Source: Phycisphaerae bacterium (GTDB taxonomy: Bacteria > Planctomycetota > Phycisphaerae > Phycisphaerales > SM1A02). Taken from it: 43,262 bases of DNA. The position numbers were made by a program, and so were the translations under genes. Below, piece by piece: positions 35,434 to 43,262 of this stretch. The notes beneath the pieces were generated by a model. That model worked only from the letters and a program-made list of their open reading frames with translations, was not told the origin of the DNA and searched no databases. Within the stretch, counting starts at the first letter, position 1. Each line of letters begins with the position of its first letter. The stretch covers positions 1 through 43,262 of the forward strand of contig PKCS01000036.1 in NCBI GenBank assembly GCA_002862305.1, given 5' to 3'.

Positions 35434-37503
35434 ATGGGCATCCTCTCGACCGGCACCAACATCCTCCTGATCATCCTGGGCTTCGGGATCCTGGTGTTCG
35501 TCCACGAACTCGGGCACTTCCTGGCCGCCAAGTGGGCGCGCATCCGGACCGAAGGCTTCTGCATCGGGTTCGGGACCGCGATCTGCTCCTACCGGATGGG
35601 CGTCGGCTTCCGGCTGGGGAGCACCGAGGCCGCGACCGTCGCCCGACTCGGCAAGCCCTCGATCAAGTGCACCACGGAGGAACTCCGGGAGGCCGGGGTG
35701 GGCGAGACCGAATACGCGCTCCGGCTGATCCCCCTCGGCGGGTACGTCAAGATGCTGGGACAGGACGACATGGATCCCGGGGCCCGCAGCAAGGACCCGC
35801 GGAGCTTCAACGCCGTCCCGATCGGGAAGCGGATGGTGGTGATCAGCGCGGGGATCGTCATGAACGTCATCACCGCGGTGGTGCTGTTCATCGCGGCGTT
35901 CCTGAGCGGCGTGCAGTTCAACGCACCGATCGTCGGGGACGTCTTCCCCGGGGAACCCGCCGCCGAGGCGGGGCTCCGGCCGGGCGACCGGATCGTGTCG
36001 GTCGACCAGGCCCCGATCAGGACGTTCTCCGACGTGGTGATCGCGGTGGCCTTCGCGGACCCCGGCGCGGAGGTCGCCTTCGAGGTCGAGTCGCCCGGGG
36101 GCGGCGAACCTCGGACGATCAGCATGCTTCCCGAGATGAATCCCCGGACCGGCCTGCTGGGCGTGGGACTGAGCCCGGCGTCGAGCACCACGCTCCTGGT
36201 CTCCGAAGGCGCCGCGGACCTCATGACCCCGAGCCTCGAGGAGGCGGGGTTGACCGCTTCCGGCATCGGTTCCGGCTGGTCGATCTCCCGCGTGGGGGAC
36301 GAGGCGGTCGGGACCTGGAGCGCCTGGGCGGAACGGATGGATTCCAGCGACGGCAGGCCGCTGCCGGTGACCTGGACCTCGCCGACGGGAACCACCACGA
36401 CGATCCCCATGGCCGGGAGTCCGCAGCTCGAGATCATGCGCTACCCCACCCCGCTGCCCGAGGGGATCCCCAACTGGGAGGCGGGACTGATCGGGTTGTG
36501 CCCGCTGGTGAACATCGAGATGGTCCTCCCCGACAGTCCGAACCGTTCCTCCCTGCAGGCGGGGGACGTGATCCTGAAGCTGGACTCGAAGTCGGGTCCG
36601 AACAGCGTGGACTTCCGAAGGATCCTCGCCGAGAACCCCGGTCGCACGCTCCAGGCCACGGTGCTGAGGGACGGCCAACGGGTGCAGACCACCCTGAGCG
36701 TGAACCAGAACGGACAGATCGGCGTGTACCCCGGCAACGCCCTCCAGCTGCCGATGATCTCCCGGACCCTGTCCGAGGTCGGGGGCGAGTCGCCCGATTC
36801 GAAGCCCCGGCCGACCCCGGTGGCGGGCCTGGACCTGCTTCCGTTGACCACCATCACCAGGGTCGGTGAGACCGAGATCAGCGACTGGACCACGCTCCGG
36901 GCGGCGCTGCAGGCGGTGGCGCGCGACGGTACCGCCGCCCCGACCGTCGAGATGGAGATCGAGAACCCCACCCGCAACCGGGAACGACAGACGGTGAAGC
37001 TGGTGCTCACCGAGGAACAGGTGAAGGCCCTCGACGAGCTGGGGTGGAACCCCCCGCTGCCCTTCAGCTTCTTCGAGCCCCTCTGGACCACCCTCTCCGC
37101 GAACGGCAACCCGCTGGTCGCGGTGCAGATGGGATTCGAGGAGACCCGAAAGACCATCATCCTCACCTACCTCACGATGTACCGGCTGGTGCAGGGGACG
37201 GTGGGCGTCGAGCAGCTGCGCGGGCCGGTGGGGATCGTCCACCTCGGCAGCCAGGTCGCGGACCGGGGAGTCATGTACCTGGTGTTCTTCCTCGCGATGA
37301 TCAGCGTGAACCTCGCGGTGCTCAACTTCCTCCCCCTGCCGATCCTCGACGGAGGGCACTTCCTCTACCTGGTGTACGAGAAGATCAAGGGCAGCCCCCC
37401 CTCGGTCGGCTTCCAGAACGGGGCGGCACTGCTCGGGCTCCTGCTGCTGGGCACGCTCTTCGTGGTGATCTCCTACTTCGACGTCATGCGGCTGCTGGGA
37501 TGA
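35434..37503 (+). CDS. rseP: RseP-family site-2 zinc metalloprotease with several PDZ domains
   Basis: A 689-residue intramembrane protease, far longer than the about 450 usual. The zinc site is His24-Glu25-x-x-His28 in VFVHELGHFLAAKW, with the third ligand Asp639 in NFLPLPILDGGHF. Between them are the second membrane segment (VIVMNVITAVVLFIAAFL-like region near 140-160) and PDZ-like domains: near 167 (EAGLRPGDRIVSVDQ), near 363 (SLQAGDVILKLD), and a weaker one near 469 (ITRVGETEISDW). Family role: cleavage of anti-sigma factors and signal peptides in the membrane, so it could act on the anti-sigma factor at 22540, which is only inference. Its TGA overlaps the next ATG. Confidence 0.93.
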   Translation: MGILSTGTNILLIILGFGILVFVHELGHFLAAKWARIRTEGFCIGFGTAICSYRMGVGFRLGSTEAATVARLGKPSIKCTTEELREAGVGETEYALRLIPLGGYVKMLGQDDMDPGARSKDPRSFNAVPIGKRMVVISAGIVMNVITAVVLFIAAFLSGVQFNAPIVGDVFPGEPAAEAGLRPGDRIVSVDQAPIRTFSDVVIAVAFADPGAEVAFEVESPGGGEPRTISMLPEMNPRTGLLGVGLSPASSTTLLVSEGAADLMTPSLEEAGLTASGIGSGWSISRVGDEAVGTWSAWAERMDSSDGRPLPVTWTSPTGTTTTIPMAGSPQLEIMRYPTPLPEGIPNWEAGLIGLCPLVNIEMVLPDSPNRSSLQAGDVILKLDSKSGPNSVDFRRILAENPGRTLQATVLRDGQRVQTTLSVNQNGQIGVYPGNALQLPMISRTLSEVGGESPDSKPRPTPVAGLDLLPLTTITRVGETEISDWTTLRAALQAVARDGTAAPTVEMEIENPTRNRERQTVKLVLTEEQVKALDELGWNPPLPFSFFEPLWTTLSANGNPLVAVQMGFEETRKTIILTYLTMYRLVQGTVGVEQLRGPVGIVHLGSQVADRGVMYLVFFLAMISVNLAVLNFLPLPILDGGHFLYLVYEKIKGSPPSVGFQNGAALLGLLLLGTLFVVISYFDVMRLLG

Positions 37504-38849
37504 ACGAGGATCCCCCCGAACCCCGAGGTTCGATGCGGGCGCGAGCGCACCTGGTCAGCGCGAGTGCGGTGGGGAACACGCTCGAGTGGTACGACTTCGC
37601 GATCTTCGGGTTCCTGACCCCCTACATCAGCCAGGCCTTCTTCCCCGAATCCGATCCCGCCGCGGGACTCCTGAAGACCTTCGGGATCTTCGCCGCGGGG
37701 TACCTGATGCGGCCGCTGGGGGCGGTGGTCTTCGGCCACGTGGGGGACCGGATCGGGCGTCGGCAGGCGCTGCTGTGCTCGGTGCTCCTGATGGCGGTCC
37801 CCACCTTCCTCCTCGGGCTCCTGCCGGGATACGACCGAATCGGGATCCTCGCCCCGATGCTGCTCGTGGTCCTCAGGTTGCTGCAGGGAATCTCGGTCGG
37901 CGGGGAATTCGCGGCGTCGATCACCTTCGTGAGCGAACTCTCCTCGGATCGGCATCGCGGCCTGGTGGGAAGCCTCACCATGTGCGGGGCGATGGCGGGA
38001 TTCATCATCGGGAGCGGCGCCTGCGAGCTGGTGACCGTGCTGTTCGGCGAGGGAGCGATGGCGAGCTGGGGGTGGCGGGTCCCGTTCCTCACCGGGATCC
38101 TCCTGGCGCTCAGCGCGCTCTGGATGCGACGGTCGCTGCCCGCGAGCAGCACCTTCCAGGAAGACCGGATGATGCACGACGCGAGCCCGCATCCCGTGGT
38201 GGACGTCCTGACGAACCAGTGGGGTCGACTGGTCCGGCTGGTGGGGATCGTGCTGATGCAGGCGGTGAGCTTCTACATGATCTTCGTGTGGCTTCCGGTG
38301 TCGTTGAACACCATCCTCAAGGCCCGGATCCCGCAGCCGCTCCTCCTCAACACCATCGGCCTGGTGGTGCTGATGGCAAGCATCATCGGGGCGGGCTGGT
38401 TGTCGGATCGGATCGGACGGAAGCCGCTGCTGGTGGGCGCGGCGCTGGTCCTGGCCGGGGTGTCCTGGCCGCTCTTCGGCCTGCTGCAGGGCGGTGGATC
38501 CGGGCCGGTGCTGGGGGTGGTGGTGGCCTTCGCCATCCTGATCGGCGCCGCCCAGGGCCCCACCCCCGCGATGATGGCGGAACTCTTCCCCACCAGGTCC
38601 CGACTCACCGGGATCGGGATCGGCTACAACGTCACCCAGGCGGTGGCGGGGGGAACCGCACCCGCCTTCTGCATCTGGTTGATCATGATGACCCACACGA
38701 ACACCGCGCCTGCGGTATACATGACGGCGGCCGCGCTGGCGGGACTGGTCGCGGCGGCGTGCCTGCAGGACCGGACCGGCCGATCCCTGGCCGATGGTGC
38801 CGGAGGCGTCACGGAGCCCGTGATCGAGGAAAGGCGGAGCGAGCGATGA
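37500..38849 (+). CDS. MFS transporter, metabolite:H+ symporter (MHS) type
   Basis: A 449-residue protein with about 12 membrane helices. The first helix region, GNTLEWYDFAIFGF, the loop GHVGDRIGRRQALL and the QGISVGGEFAAS block are typical of the MHS branch (ProP, KgtP, ShiA, citrate carriers). WLSDRIGRKPLL repeats the loop motif in the second half. Substrate may be an organic acid or osmolyte and cannot be read. It starts at the ATG at 37500 that shares ATGA with the rseP stop, and its own stop overlaps the SDR start as ATGA, so the three genes are probably co-translated. An SDR neighbour could act on the transported metabolite. Confidence 0.9.
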   Translation: MNEDPPEPRGSMRARAHLVSASAVGNTLEWYDFAIFGFLTPYISQAFFPESDPAAGLLKTFGIFAAGYLMRPLGAVVFGHVGDRIGRRQALLCSVLLMAVPTFLLGLLPGYDRIGILAPMLLVVLRLLQGISVGGEFAASITFVSELSSDRHRGLVGSLTMCGAMAGFIIGSGACELVTVLFGEGAMASWGWRVPFLTGILLALSALWMRRSLPASSTFQEDRMMHDASPHPVVDVLTNQWGRLVRLVGIVLMQAVSFYMIFVWLPVSLNTILKARIPQPLLLNTIGLVVLMASIIGAGWLSDRIGRKPLLVGAALVLAGVSWPLFGLLQGGGSGPVLGVVVAFAILIGAAQGPTPAMMAELFPTRSRLTGIGIGYNVTQAVAGGTAPAFCIWLIMMTHTNTAPAVYMTAAALAGLVAAACLQDRTGRSLADGAGGVTEPVIEERRSER

Positions 38850-39556
38850 GCACGAAGGATGAACGACCGGTGGCGCTGGTGACCGGAGGGGGTTCGGGCG
38901 TCGGGGCCAGCTGCGCGCAGCACCTCGCGAAGGCGGGCCACCGGATCGCCCTGGTGGGTCGCACCCGCACCCGCCTCGACGAGACCGACCGCCTCATCGG
39001 CACCGACAGCCAGCTCATCATCGCGGACCTGTCCCGACCCGAGGACTGCAGGAGGGTGGTGAGGGAGGTCCTTGAGGTCCAGGGGCGCGTGGACGTCCTG
39101 GTGAACAACGCGGGCTTCGCCACCCAGGCGGGGATCTCGGAGACCTCCGAGGAGCTCATGCGCACCGCACTGGACACCAACCTCCTCGGACCGATGTGCC
39201 TGATCAGCGAGCTCTGGAACCACTTCACGGAACGAGGGACCGGCTGCGTGGTCAACATCTCCTCGCTGGCGAGCTCCGATCCGTTCCCCGGGTTCCTCGC
39301 CTACGCGGCCAGCAAGAGCGGGCTGGATTCCCTGGGCCGCTCGATCATCGCGGAGCGGCCGGTGCCGGGGATCCGGGCATTCACCATCAACCTGGCCGCG
39401 GTGGAGACGGACATGCTCCGATCGATGTTCGACCATGGGGTGGTCCCGCCGGAGGCCTGCCTCCAGCCCGGGGAGGTCGCGGACTTCGTGATGGAGTGCA
39501 TCCGGGGGGCGCACGACGATCGACAGGGCGAATCGATCGTGCTGATGCGGAGCTGA
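38846..39556 (+). CDS. Short-chain dehydrogenase/reductase
   Basis: A 236-residue classical SDR. Nucleotide-binding VTGGGSGVG (TGxxxGxG), VNNAGFA, NISSLAS with the catalytic Ser, and Tyr153/Lys157 in YAASK. The tail is short, with PGIRAFTINLAAVETDM after the active site, as in small-molecule or 3-oxoacyl reductases. NADPH preference is suggested by the Arg after the second strand (VGRTRTR). The substrate is unknown. The start at 38846 overlaps the transporter stop by ATGA. It is convergent with smpB, 16 bases apart. Confidence 0.92.
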   Translation: MSTKDERPVALVTGGGSGVGASCAQHLAKAGHRIALVGRTRTRLDETDRLIGTDSQLIIADLSRPEDCRRVVREVLEVQGRVDVLVNNAGFATQAGISETSEELMRTALDTNLLGPMCLISELWNHFTERGTGCVVNISSLASSDPFPGFLAYAASKSGLDSLGRSIIAERPVPGIRAFTINLAAVETDMLRSMFDHGVVPPEACLQPGEVADFVMECIRGAHDDRQGESIVLMRS

Positions 39557-39572
39557 GGACCGGGGGACGGAT

Positions 39573-40058
39573 TCAGCGCCGGCGCGAGAGGGCCTGGTCG
39601 ATCGCACGCTGCGCATCCCGCTTGGCGATGTCCGCGCGCTTGTCGCCCTTGCGCTTGCCCACCCCGACCCCGACCAGGAGCTTCGCCCGCCCCCGGACGA
39701 AGTAGATCTTGAGGGGAACCAGGGTGGCCCCCTTGGATCCGACCAGTCGGGTGAACTTCACGATCTCGCGCTTGTGCGCGAGGAGTCGCCGGGTGCGGAT
39801 CGGGTCGTGCTGCCGGTGCATCCCCGCCGGGGGGTACTCGGCGATGTGGACCCCGTGGAGCGTCAGCGAGGGAGGGTCCTCCTCCGCCCGGATCCACCCC
39901 TCGGCCAGGCTCACCTGGGCGTCGCGCACCGACTTGATCTCGGTCCCGCGCAGCTGGATGCCGCACTCCAGGGTCTCCCCGATCGAGTAGTCGTGCCGGG
40001 CCTTCCGGTTCTCGATGACCGGCTCGACGGAGGACTGTGTTCGCTTGCGTGCGCTCAT
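39573..40058 (-). CDS. smpB: SsrA-binding protein SmpB
   Basis: A 161-residue tmRNA partner that rescues stalled ribosomes. The ATG at 40058 gives MSARKRTQSSVEPVIENRKA; the open frame beyond that includes the tRNA gene and is not real. Conserved blocks: NRKARHDYSIGETLECGIQLRGTEIKSVR with its lysine/arginine pair, AEYPPAGMHRQHDP, KIYFVRGRAKLLVGVG and a basic, partly helical tail GKRKGDKR. It lies 32 bases after the hairpin downstream of tRNA-Leu; the two may share a transcript. The tmRNA gene (ssrA) is not in the window. Confidence 0.96.
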   Translation of the reverse strand: MSARKRTQSSVEPVIENRKARHDYSIGETLECGIQLRGTEIKSVRDAQVSLAEGWIRAEEDPPSLTLHGVHIAEYPPAGMHRQHDPIRTRRLLAHKREIVKFTRLVGSKGATLVPLKIYFVRGRAKLLVGVGVGKRKGDKRADIAKRDAQRAIDQALSRRR

Positions 40059-40090
40059 GGTGGAGGGACCGGGGTGGGCCGGGCCGAGAA

Positions 40091-40117
40091 GACGCCCGGC
40101 GCGGGGCGCCGGGCGTC
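40091..40117 (-). terminator. Hairpin after tRNA-Leu (minus strand)
   Basis: A 12-bp perfect stem GACGCCCGGCGC / GCGCCGGGCGTC with a three-base loop, 15 bases beyond the tRNA 3' end; on the minus strand TTCTC follows. It could end the tRNA transcript or separate it from smpB. Confidence 0.6.
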
Positions 40118-40132
40118 GATCTCGTTTGCTGA

Positions 40133-40218
40133 TGCCCAGGAGAGGGCTCGAACCTCCACGGGATTTTACTCCCACCAGCACCTCAAGCTGGCGCGTCTGC
40201 CAATTCCGCCACCTGGGC
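40133..40218 (-). tRNA. trnL: tRNA-Leu (anticodon GAG)
   Basis: An 86-base type II tRNA. The acceptor arms GCCCAGG and CCTGGGC pair fully and the discriminator base is A. The anticodon arm CCAGC-TTGAGGT-GCTGG has GAG at positions 34-36, reading CUC and CUU. The long variable arm GGGAGTAAAATCCC is typical of tRNA-Leu, and the T arm has GGTTCGAGCCC. The 3' CCA is not encoded (TCA follows the A), so it must be added enzymatically. Confidence 0.95.
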
Positions 40219-40284
40219 TGCGAGCTGCAAATGGTAGCAAAACGGTCGCAATCTGCCGCCTTCCACGGGTAGGATCCTCCAAGG

Positions 40285-40974
40285 ATGACCCAGGAACCCA
40301 GTTTGCGCATCAACGAGATCTTCCACTCGATCCAGGGGGAATCCACCTGGACGGGTCTTCCGTGCGTCTTCGTGCGCCTGAGCGGGTGCCCGCTCAGGTG
40401 CACCTACTGCGACACGGAGTACGCCTTCAGGGAAGGCTCCAGGGAGCCCGTGGACGGGATCCTGGCCCGGGTGCTGGGGATCGACTGCACCCTCGTGGAG
40501 CTGACCGGCGGGGAGCCGCTGGCCCAGAAGCCGGTCTTCGGGCTGATGCAGTCCCTCTGCGAGGCGGGGCGCACCGTGCTGGTGGAGACCTCGAACGCGG
40601 TGGACATCACCCCGTGCGACCCCCGGGTGATCCGGATCCTCGACCTCAAGACCCCGGGTTCGGGCCAGGTCGAGCGAAACCGGATGGAGAACCTCGAGGA
40701 CCTCCGGCCCCACGACGAGATCAAGTTCGTGATCACCGACCGGGCCGACTACGAATGGGCGAAGCGACGGATCGAGGACCACCGGCTCGCGGAGCGATGC
40801 CATGCGATCCTGATGTCCCCGTCCTTCGAGCAGGCCGAGGGGCTCGAGATCGCGGGGTGCCGGGCACTCGAACCACGTCGGCTGGTCGAATGGATGCTCG
40901 AGGACGGACTGCCCGCGAGGATGCAGCTCCAGATGCACAAGTTCATCTGGGACCCCTCCACGCGAGGGGTCTGA
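40285..40974 (+). CDS. queE: 7-carboxy-7-deazaguanine synthase (radical SAM)
   Basis: A 229-residue radical SAM enzyme of the queuosine/7-deazaguanine pathway. The first block INEIFHSIQGES and GLPCVFVRLSGC precede the iron-sulfur motif Cys35-x3-Cys39-x2-Cys42 (GCPLRCTYCDTEYAF). The SAM-binding TGGEPL follows and the C-terminus HKFIWDP fits QueE (its LH(K)xxW type ending). The enzyme turns carboxy-tetrahydropterin into CDG. Other que genes are not here. The ATG at 40285 has AGGA eight bases upstream. It is convergent with the DUF429 gene, four bases apart. Confidence 0.95.
   Translation: MTQEPSLRINEIFHSIQGESTWTGLPCVFVRLSGCPLRCTYCDTEYAFREGSREPVDGILARVLGIDCTLVELTGGEPLAQKPVFGLMQSLCEAGRTVLVETSNAVDITPCDPRVIRILDLKTPGSGQVERNRMENLEDLRPHDEIKFVITDRADYEWAKRRIEDHRLAERCHAILMSPSFEQAEGLEIAGCRALEPRRLVEWMLEDGLPARMQLQMHKFIWDPSTRGV
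40951..40971. terminator. Hairpin at the 3' end of queE
   Basis: Seven-pair stem GACCCCT / AGGGGTC with a seven-base loop in the last codons of queE, between convergent genes. There is no T tract, so the role as terminator is weak. Confidence 0.35.
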
Positions 40975-40978
40975 CCCG

Positions 40979-41728
40979 TCACCAGATCCAGCCCTCCACC
41001 AGGGCCTCCCGGGGAACCGGTTCATGGACGGGTGGGAGCAGCAGGATCGCGGCGTCGAGCACGTCCCCCTGCGGATCCGCCTCCGCCTGCCGCACGTGGT
41101 CCTCGGAGAGTTCGAGCCCGTGCTCCGCGAGGACGCCGCACAGCGCACGGCGACGCTCCGCGTTGGCGGGCTCACGGCCCTTGTAACCCCGGGGGGACTC
41201 CCCGATCCGATGGAGCACGGAGGCGGGGCAGGCCTCGGCCACGACCACCGGGCAACGGGTGGGGTGCATCGGCGCGAGGTGGATCCCCTCCTCGACCAGG
41301 GGGAGCATGAGCTCGCAGACCGCGGTCCAGGTCTGCTTGAAGACCCTCAGGTTCATCGGGGCCAGCGGGGCCCGGGCGGCGCGGTCGCAGGTGCGCTTGC
41401 GTTCCTTTCGATCCACCGCCCGGAGTGCTCGACGCCACTCCCGCGGATCCTCGAACCCCCGCATCCACGTCGCCATGCTCAGCCAGTCCGGTGGCACCCC
41501 GTGGGCGTCCAGGACCGACTCGGGCAGGCTCAAGGGCGCGTCCACCCGCCAGAGGTGGGGTGTGCCGTCCTCGCACGAGGTCCGGATCAGCTGGAGGAGG
41601 TCCTGGCGGCCGGCGCCGCGCCGCAGGTCGATCCCGCCCCGCGAGTCGCGGGTGGCGACGACGATCTTCGGTCCCCCCCCACCACTGGCGCCGGAGAAGT
41701 CGACTCCATGGACCACGGGGTCGGTCAC
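40979..41728 (-). CDS. DUF429 family protein
   Basis: A 249-residue soluble protein. It starts VTDPVVHGVDFSGASGGGGP, the opening strand GVDFSGA typical of DUF429, a family predicted to have an RNase H-like fold; the DAPLSLPE stretch and the final DPQGDVLDAAILLL also fit, the aspartates being possible metal ligands. The activity is not known. It starts with GTG at 41728, which shares GTGA with the stop of the FmdB-like gene. The C-terminus ends four bases from queE on the other strand. Confidence 0.75.
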   Translation of the reverse strand: MTDPVVHGVDFSGASGGGGPKIVVATRDSRGGIDLRRGAGRQDLLQLIRTSCEDGTPHLWRVDAPLSLPESVLDAHGVPPDWLSMATWMRGFEDPREWRRALRAVDRKERKRTCDRAARAPLAPMNLRVFKQTWTAVCELMLPLVEEGIHLAPMHPTRCPVVVAEACPASVLHRIGESPRGYKGREPANAERRRALCGVLAEHGLELSEDHVRQAEADPQGDVLDAAILLLPPVHEPVPREALVEGWIW

Positions 41729-41955
41729 TGGTCCCGGCAGCTTCCCGCGGCCAGTCCGCAGGGGCAGCAACCCGGGGCGGCGGCCGGGGGAGCCGGGACG
41801 CCCGAGGTACGCCCGACCCCGAAGACGCTGTGCCGGCGGACGAAGGATCGGTCCCCGCCCGTGGGATCCTCGACGGGATCGTCGGCCCGGCTCATCGGCC
41901 TGAGGAGGGTCAGGACCTCGCCGTCCTCGACGCATTCGTATTCGTATTGGGGCAT
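41725..41955 (-). CDS. FmdB-like small protein with reduced zinc ribbon
   Basis: A 76-residue protein that opens MPQYEYECVEDGEVLT, clearly like the FmdB/zinc-ribbon family (MPxYEYxCxxCG). Only the first cysteine remains, since the CxxCG position reads CVEDG. A second cluster, GCCPCG...SC, lies at the C-terminus, as in some FmdB proteins, so metal binding may differ. AAGGTGG is the ribosome site seven bases before the ATG at 41955, inside the end of the transporter gene, with a 46-base overlap. Its stop overlaps the next gene by GTGA. The role is unknown. Confidence 0.7.
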   Translation of the reverse strand: MPQYEYECVEDGEVLTLLRPMSRADDPVEDPTGGDRSFVRRHSVFGVGRTSGVPAPPAAAPGCCPCGLAAGSCRDQ

Positions 41956-43262
41956 GACTGGTCCACCTTCCCGGGTTCCTCGCCGGAAGATTCCTCATCG
42001 TAGGAGCTCGAGGGCGGATCGATCAAGGCACCCGGTCGGGGCCTGGTGACCCTCGAGGGCAGCGGGCTGATCGGCTGCCGCGAGGCACGCTCGAACTGGG
42101 GGCCCGGTCGGGGCATGGCCGCGTCCTCCCGGACCAGCCTCCACAGGAAGCCCGCGTTCCAGGCGAGGTAGAACAGGACCACGCCCAGCACCCCCCAGGT
42201 GGTGACCTCCCCGACCACGGCGGTGAGGATGAAGCCGACCGAGACCCCGGCGAGGTGGCCACCCTGGCCGATCGCCTGGATCCCACCGACGGCATCGACC
42301 TCGATCTGGTCGGTCCGGCGCCCGGTCCCCAGCACCAGCGAGGTGGGGAGCAGGATCATCGCCCCCAGCGCCATCAGGAGGGTTCCGATCAGGAGCACCG
42401 AGAGGATCCCCTCCGAAAGCACCACCAGCGAGAGGCCCAGCCCCTGCAGCGGTACGCCGATCAGCCGACCGGGGACGCCGCCGATCCGATCGATCAGGAT
42501 GCCCGAGGCGTAGCCACCCATCGCGCAGGCGAGCAGCGGGGCGCCGAGGACGATGCCGATGACCGTCGGTGAGGCGTCCATGGTGGCGACCAGCAGCAGG
42601 GGCAGGCTGACCGTGACCATGCCGGGGATCATCCGGTCGCTGGCGGCGAAGGCACCCCCGAAGATGATTCGACGGTCGAAGACCCGCGTGGTCCGGGCCT
42701 GCCGGGCGGCGACGTGCAGGGCGGGCAGGCCGAAGGCGGCCAGGGCCAGCAGCAGCGAGATCGCCGCGGACAAGGGGAAGACGATCAAGGGATAGGAAGC
42801 CGCCAGCAGCCCACCGCCCACCAGGCCGGCCGCAAGTCCGCAGAAGATCGCGGAACCCGAGGCACCGAACCCCCGTCCGGTTCCCCGGGCGTGGGAGGCG
42901 ACGACGGTGGTCAGGGTCACGAGGGTCAACAGATCCGCTCCCCCCTGGAGCCCTCGGAGCAGCAGCAGCAGCTCCCAGGAGACGGGAAGGGCCATCAGGG
43001 CGATCGCAAACGCCTGCACCAGGGCCGCGACCGCGAAGACCCGCCTGGGCGAGCTGTCCCGGACCCGGCGGATCAGGGGGACCGCAAGGAGGGCCCCCAG
43101 GAGGGCGGCCACGGCGAAGAGCTGGACCTCGGCATCCGATTTCTGGAATCGCTCGCCCACCAGCGAGGCCAGGCCCGCGTAGGGGAGGACGTCGGGAATC
43201 GCGGCCACGACCAGCAGTCCGAGGGCCCAGCGACGGATTCCGTCGCGACCGAGCCCCGGACG
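41910..43262 (-). CDS. MFS transporter (5' end outside the window)
   Basis: At least 450 codons; the frame stays open to the right edge with RRWALGLLVVAAIPDVLPY, the first membrane helix, so the true start lies beyond. About 12 membrane helices follow in two halves. FDRRIIFGGAFAASDRMIPG and GILIDRIGGVPGRLIG mark the middle and the second-half loop. The substrate is unknown; no drug-efflux signature is distinctive. The tail of about 60 residues is polar and probably cytoplasmic. Its last 46 bases overlap the FmdB-like gene in another frame. A GTG at 43208 is in frame but would cut into the first helix. Confidence 0.85.
   Translation of the reverse strand, partial: RPGLGRDGIRRWALGLLVVAAIPDVLPYAGLASLVGERFQKSDAEVQLFAVAALLGALLAVPLIRRVRDSSPRRVFAVAALVQAFAIALMALPVSWELLLLLRGLQGGADLLTLVTLTTVVASHARGTGRGFGASGSAIFCGLAAGLVGGGLLAASYPLIVFPLSAAISLLLALAAFGLPALHVAARQARTTRVFDRRIIFGGAFAASDRMIPGMVTVSLPLLLVATMDASPTVIGIVLGAPLLACAMGGYASGILIDRIGGVPGRLIGVPLQGLGLSLVVLSEGILSVLLIGTLLMALGAMILLPTSLVLGTGRRTDQIEVDAVGGIQAIGQGGHLAGVSVGFILTAVVGEVTTWGVLGVVLFYLAWNAGFLWRLVREDAAMPRPGPQFERASRQPISPLPSRVTRPRPGALIDPPSSSYDEESSGEEPGKVDQSCPNTNTNASRTARS

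Overview
The window is about 43 kb of very GC-rich bacterial DNA carrying mostly chromosomal housekeeping genes. Several features point to the Planctomycetota, most likely a Phycisphaerae-type lineage; this is inference, since there is no rRNA here. They are a short type IV pilin-like protein of planctomycetal style, a K+-type membrane pyrophosphatase with large insertions, an NYN/YacP-like nuclease, an RNase E/G with a lysine-alanine repeat tail, and solitary regulators. No phage, insertion sequence, CRISPR array, rRNA operon or clear island was seen.

Left part (1-8.6 kb): the edge of a leftward gene; a lipoprotein whose N-terminal half looks like a divergent AMMECR1 domain; a secreted protein with a 39-residue glycine tract; a GT39-like membrane glycosyltransferase; a MacB/FtsX-type permease without its ATPase; a small unknown protein; and an orphan membrane histidine kinase with a structured leader. 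Next to that leader is a strong rightward intrinsic terminator that no rightward gene explains, which may end a small RNA.

8.6-24.2 kb: a leftward cluster rpsU, hppA, rsfS, panD, trmB; rightward NYN-nuclease and pdxH; leftward dnaE; a small rightward membrane protein; a leftward coupled pair (membrane-anchored unknown and class IV aminotransferase); a rightward, apparently leaderless ABC-F ATPase; and a leftward ECF sigma factor with its RskA-like anti-sigma factor.

24.2-39.6 kb: a pilin-like gene; a leftward membrane endonuclease/exonuclease/phosphatase-fold protein with missing active-site residues; then a long rightward series: dnaK, PTS enzyme I, a 1081-residue RNase E/G preceded by a 474-nt gene-free leader, dxr, rseP, an MHS-type transporter and a short-chain dehydrogenase. 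The last three are joined by two ATGA overlaps. dxr and rseP are a classic pair (isoprenoid synthesis and regulated intramembrane proteolysis).

39.6-43.3 kb: leftward tRNA-Leu(GAG) and smpB, rightward queE, and a leftward overlapping set: MFS transporter (cut by the right edge), FmdB-like small protein and DUF429 protein. Translational coupling by 4-nt GTGA/ATGA overlaps recurs through the window.

Most noteworthy: the RNase E/G with a histone-H1-like repeat tail in front and an IF2-N-like domain behind; the unexplained terminator with an anti-Shine-Dalgarno-bearing candidate sRNA; the histidine-kinase leader; the AMMECR1-like lipoprotein; and the pyrophosphatase insertion.
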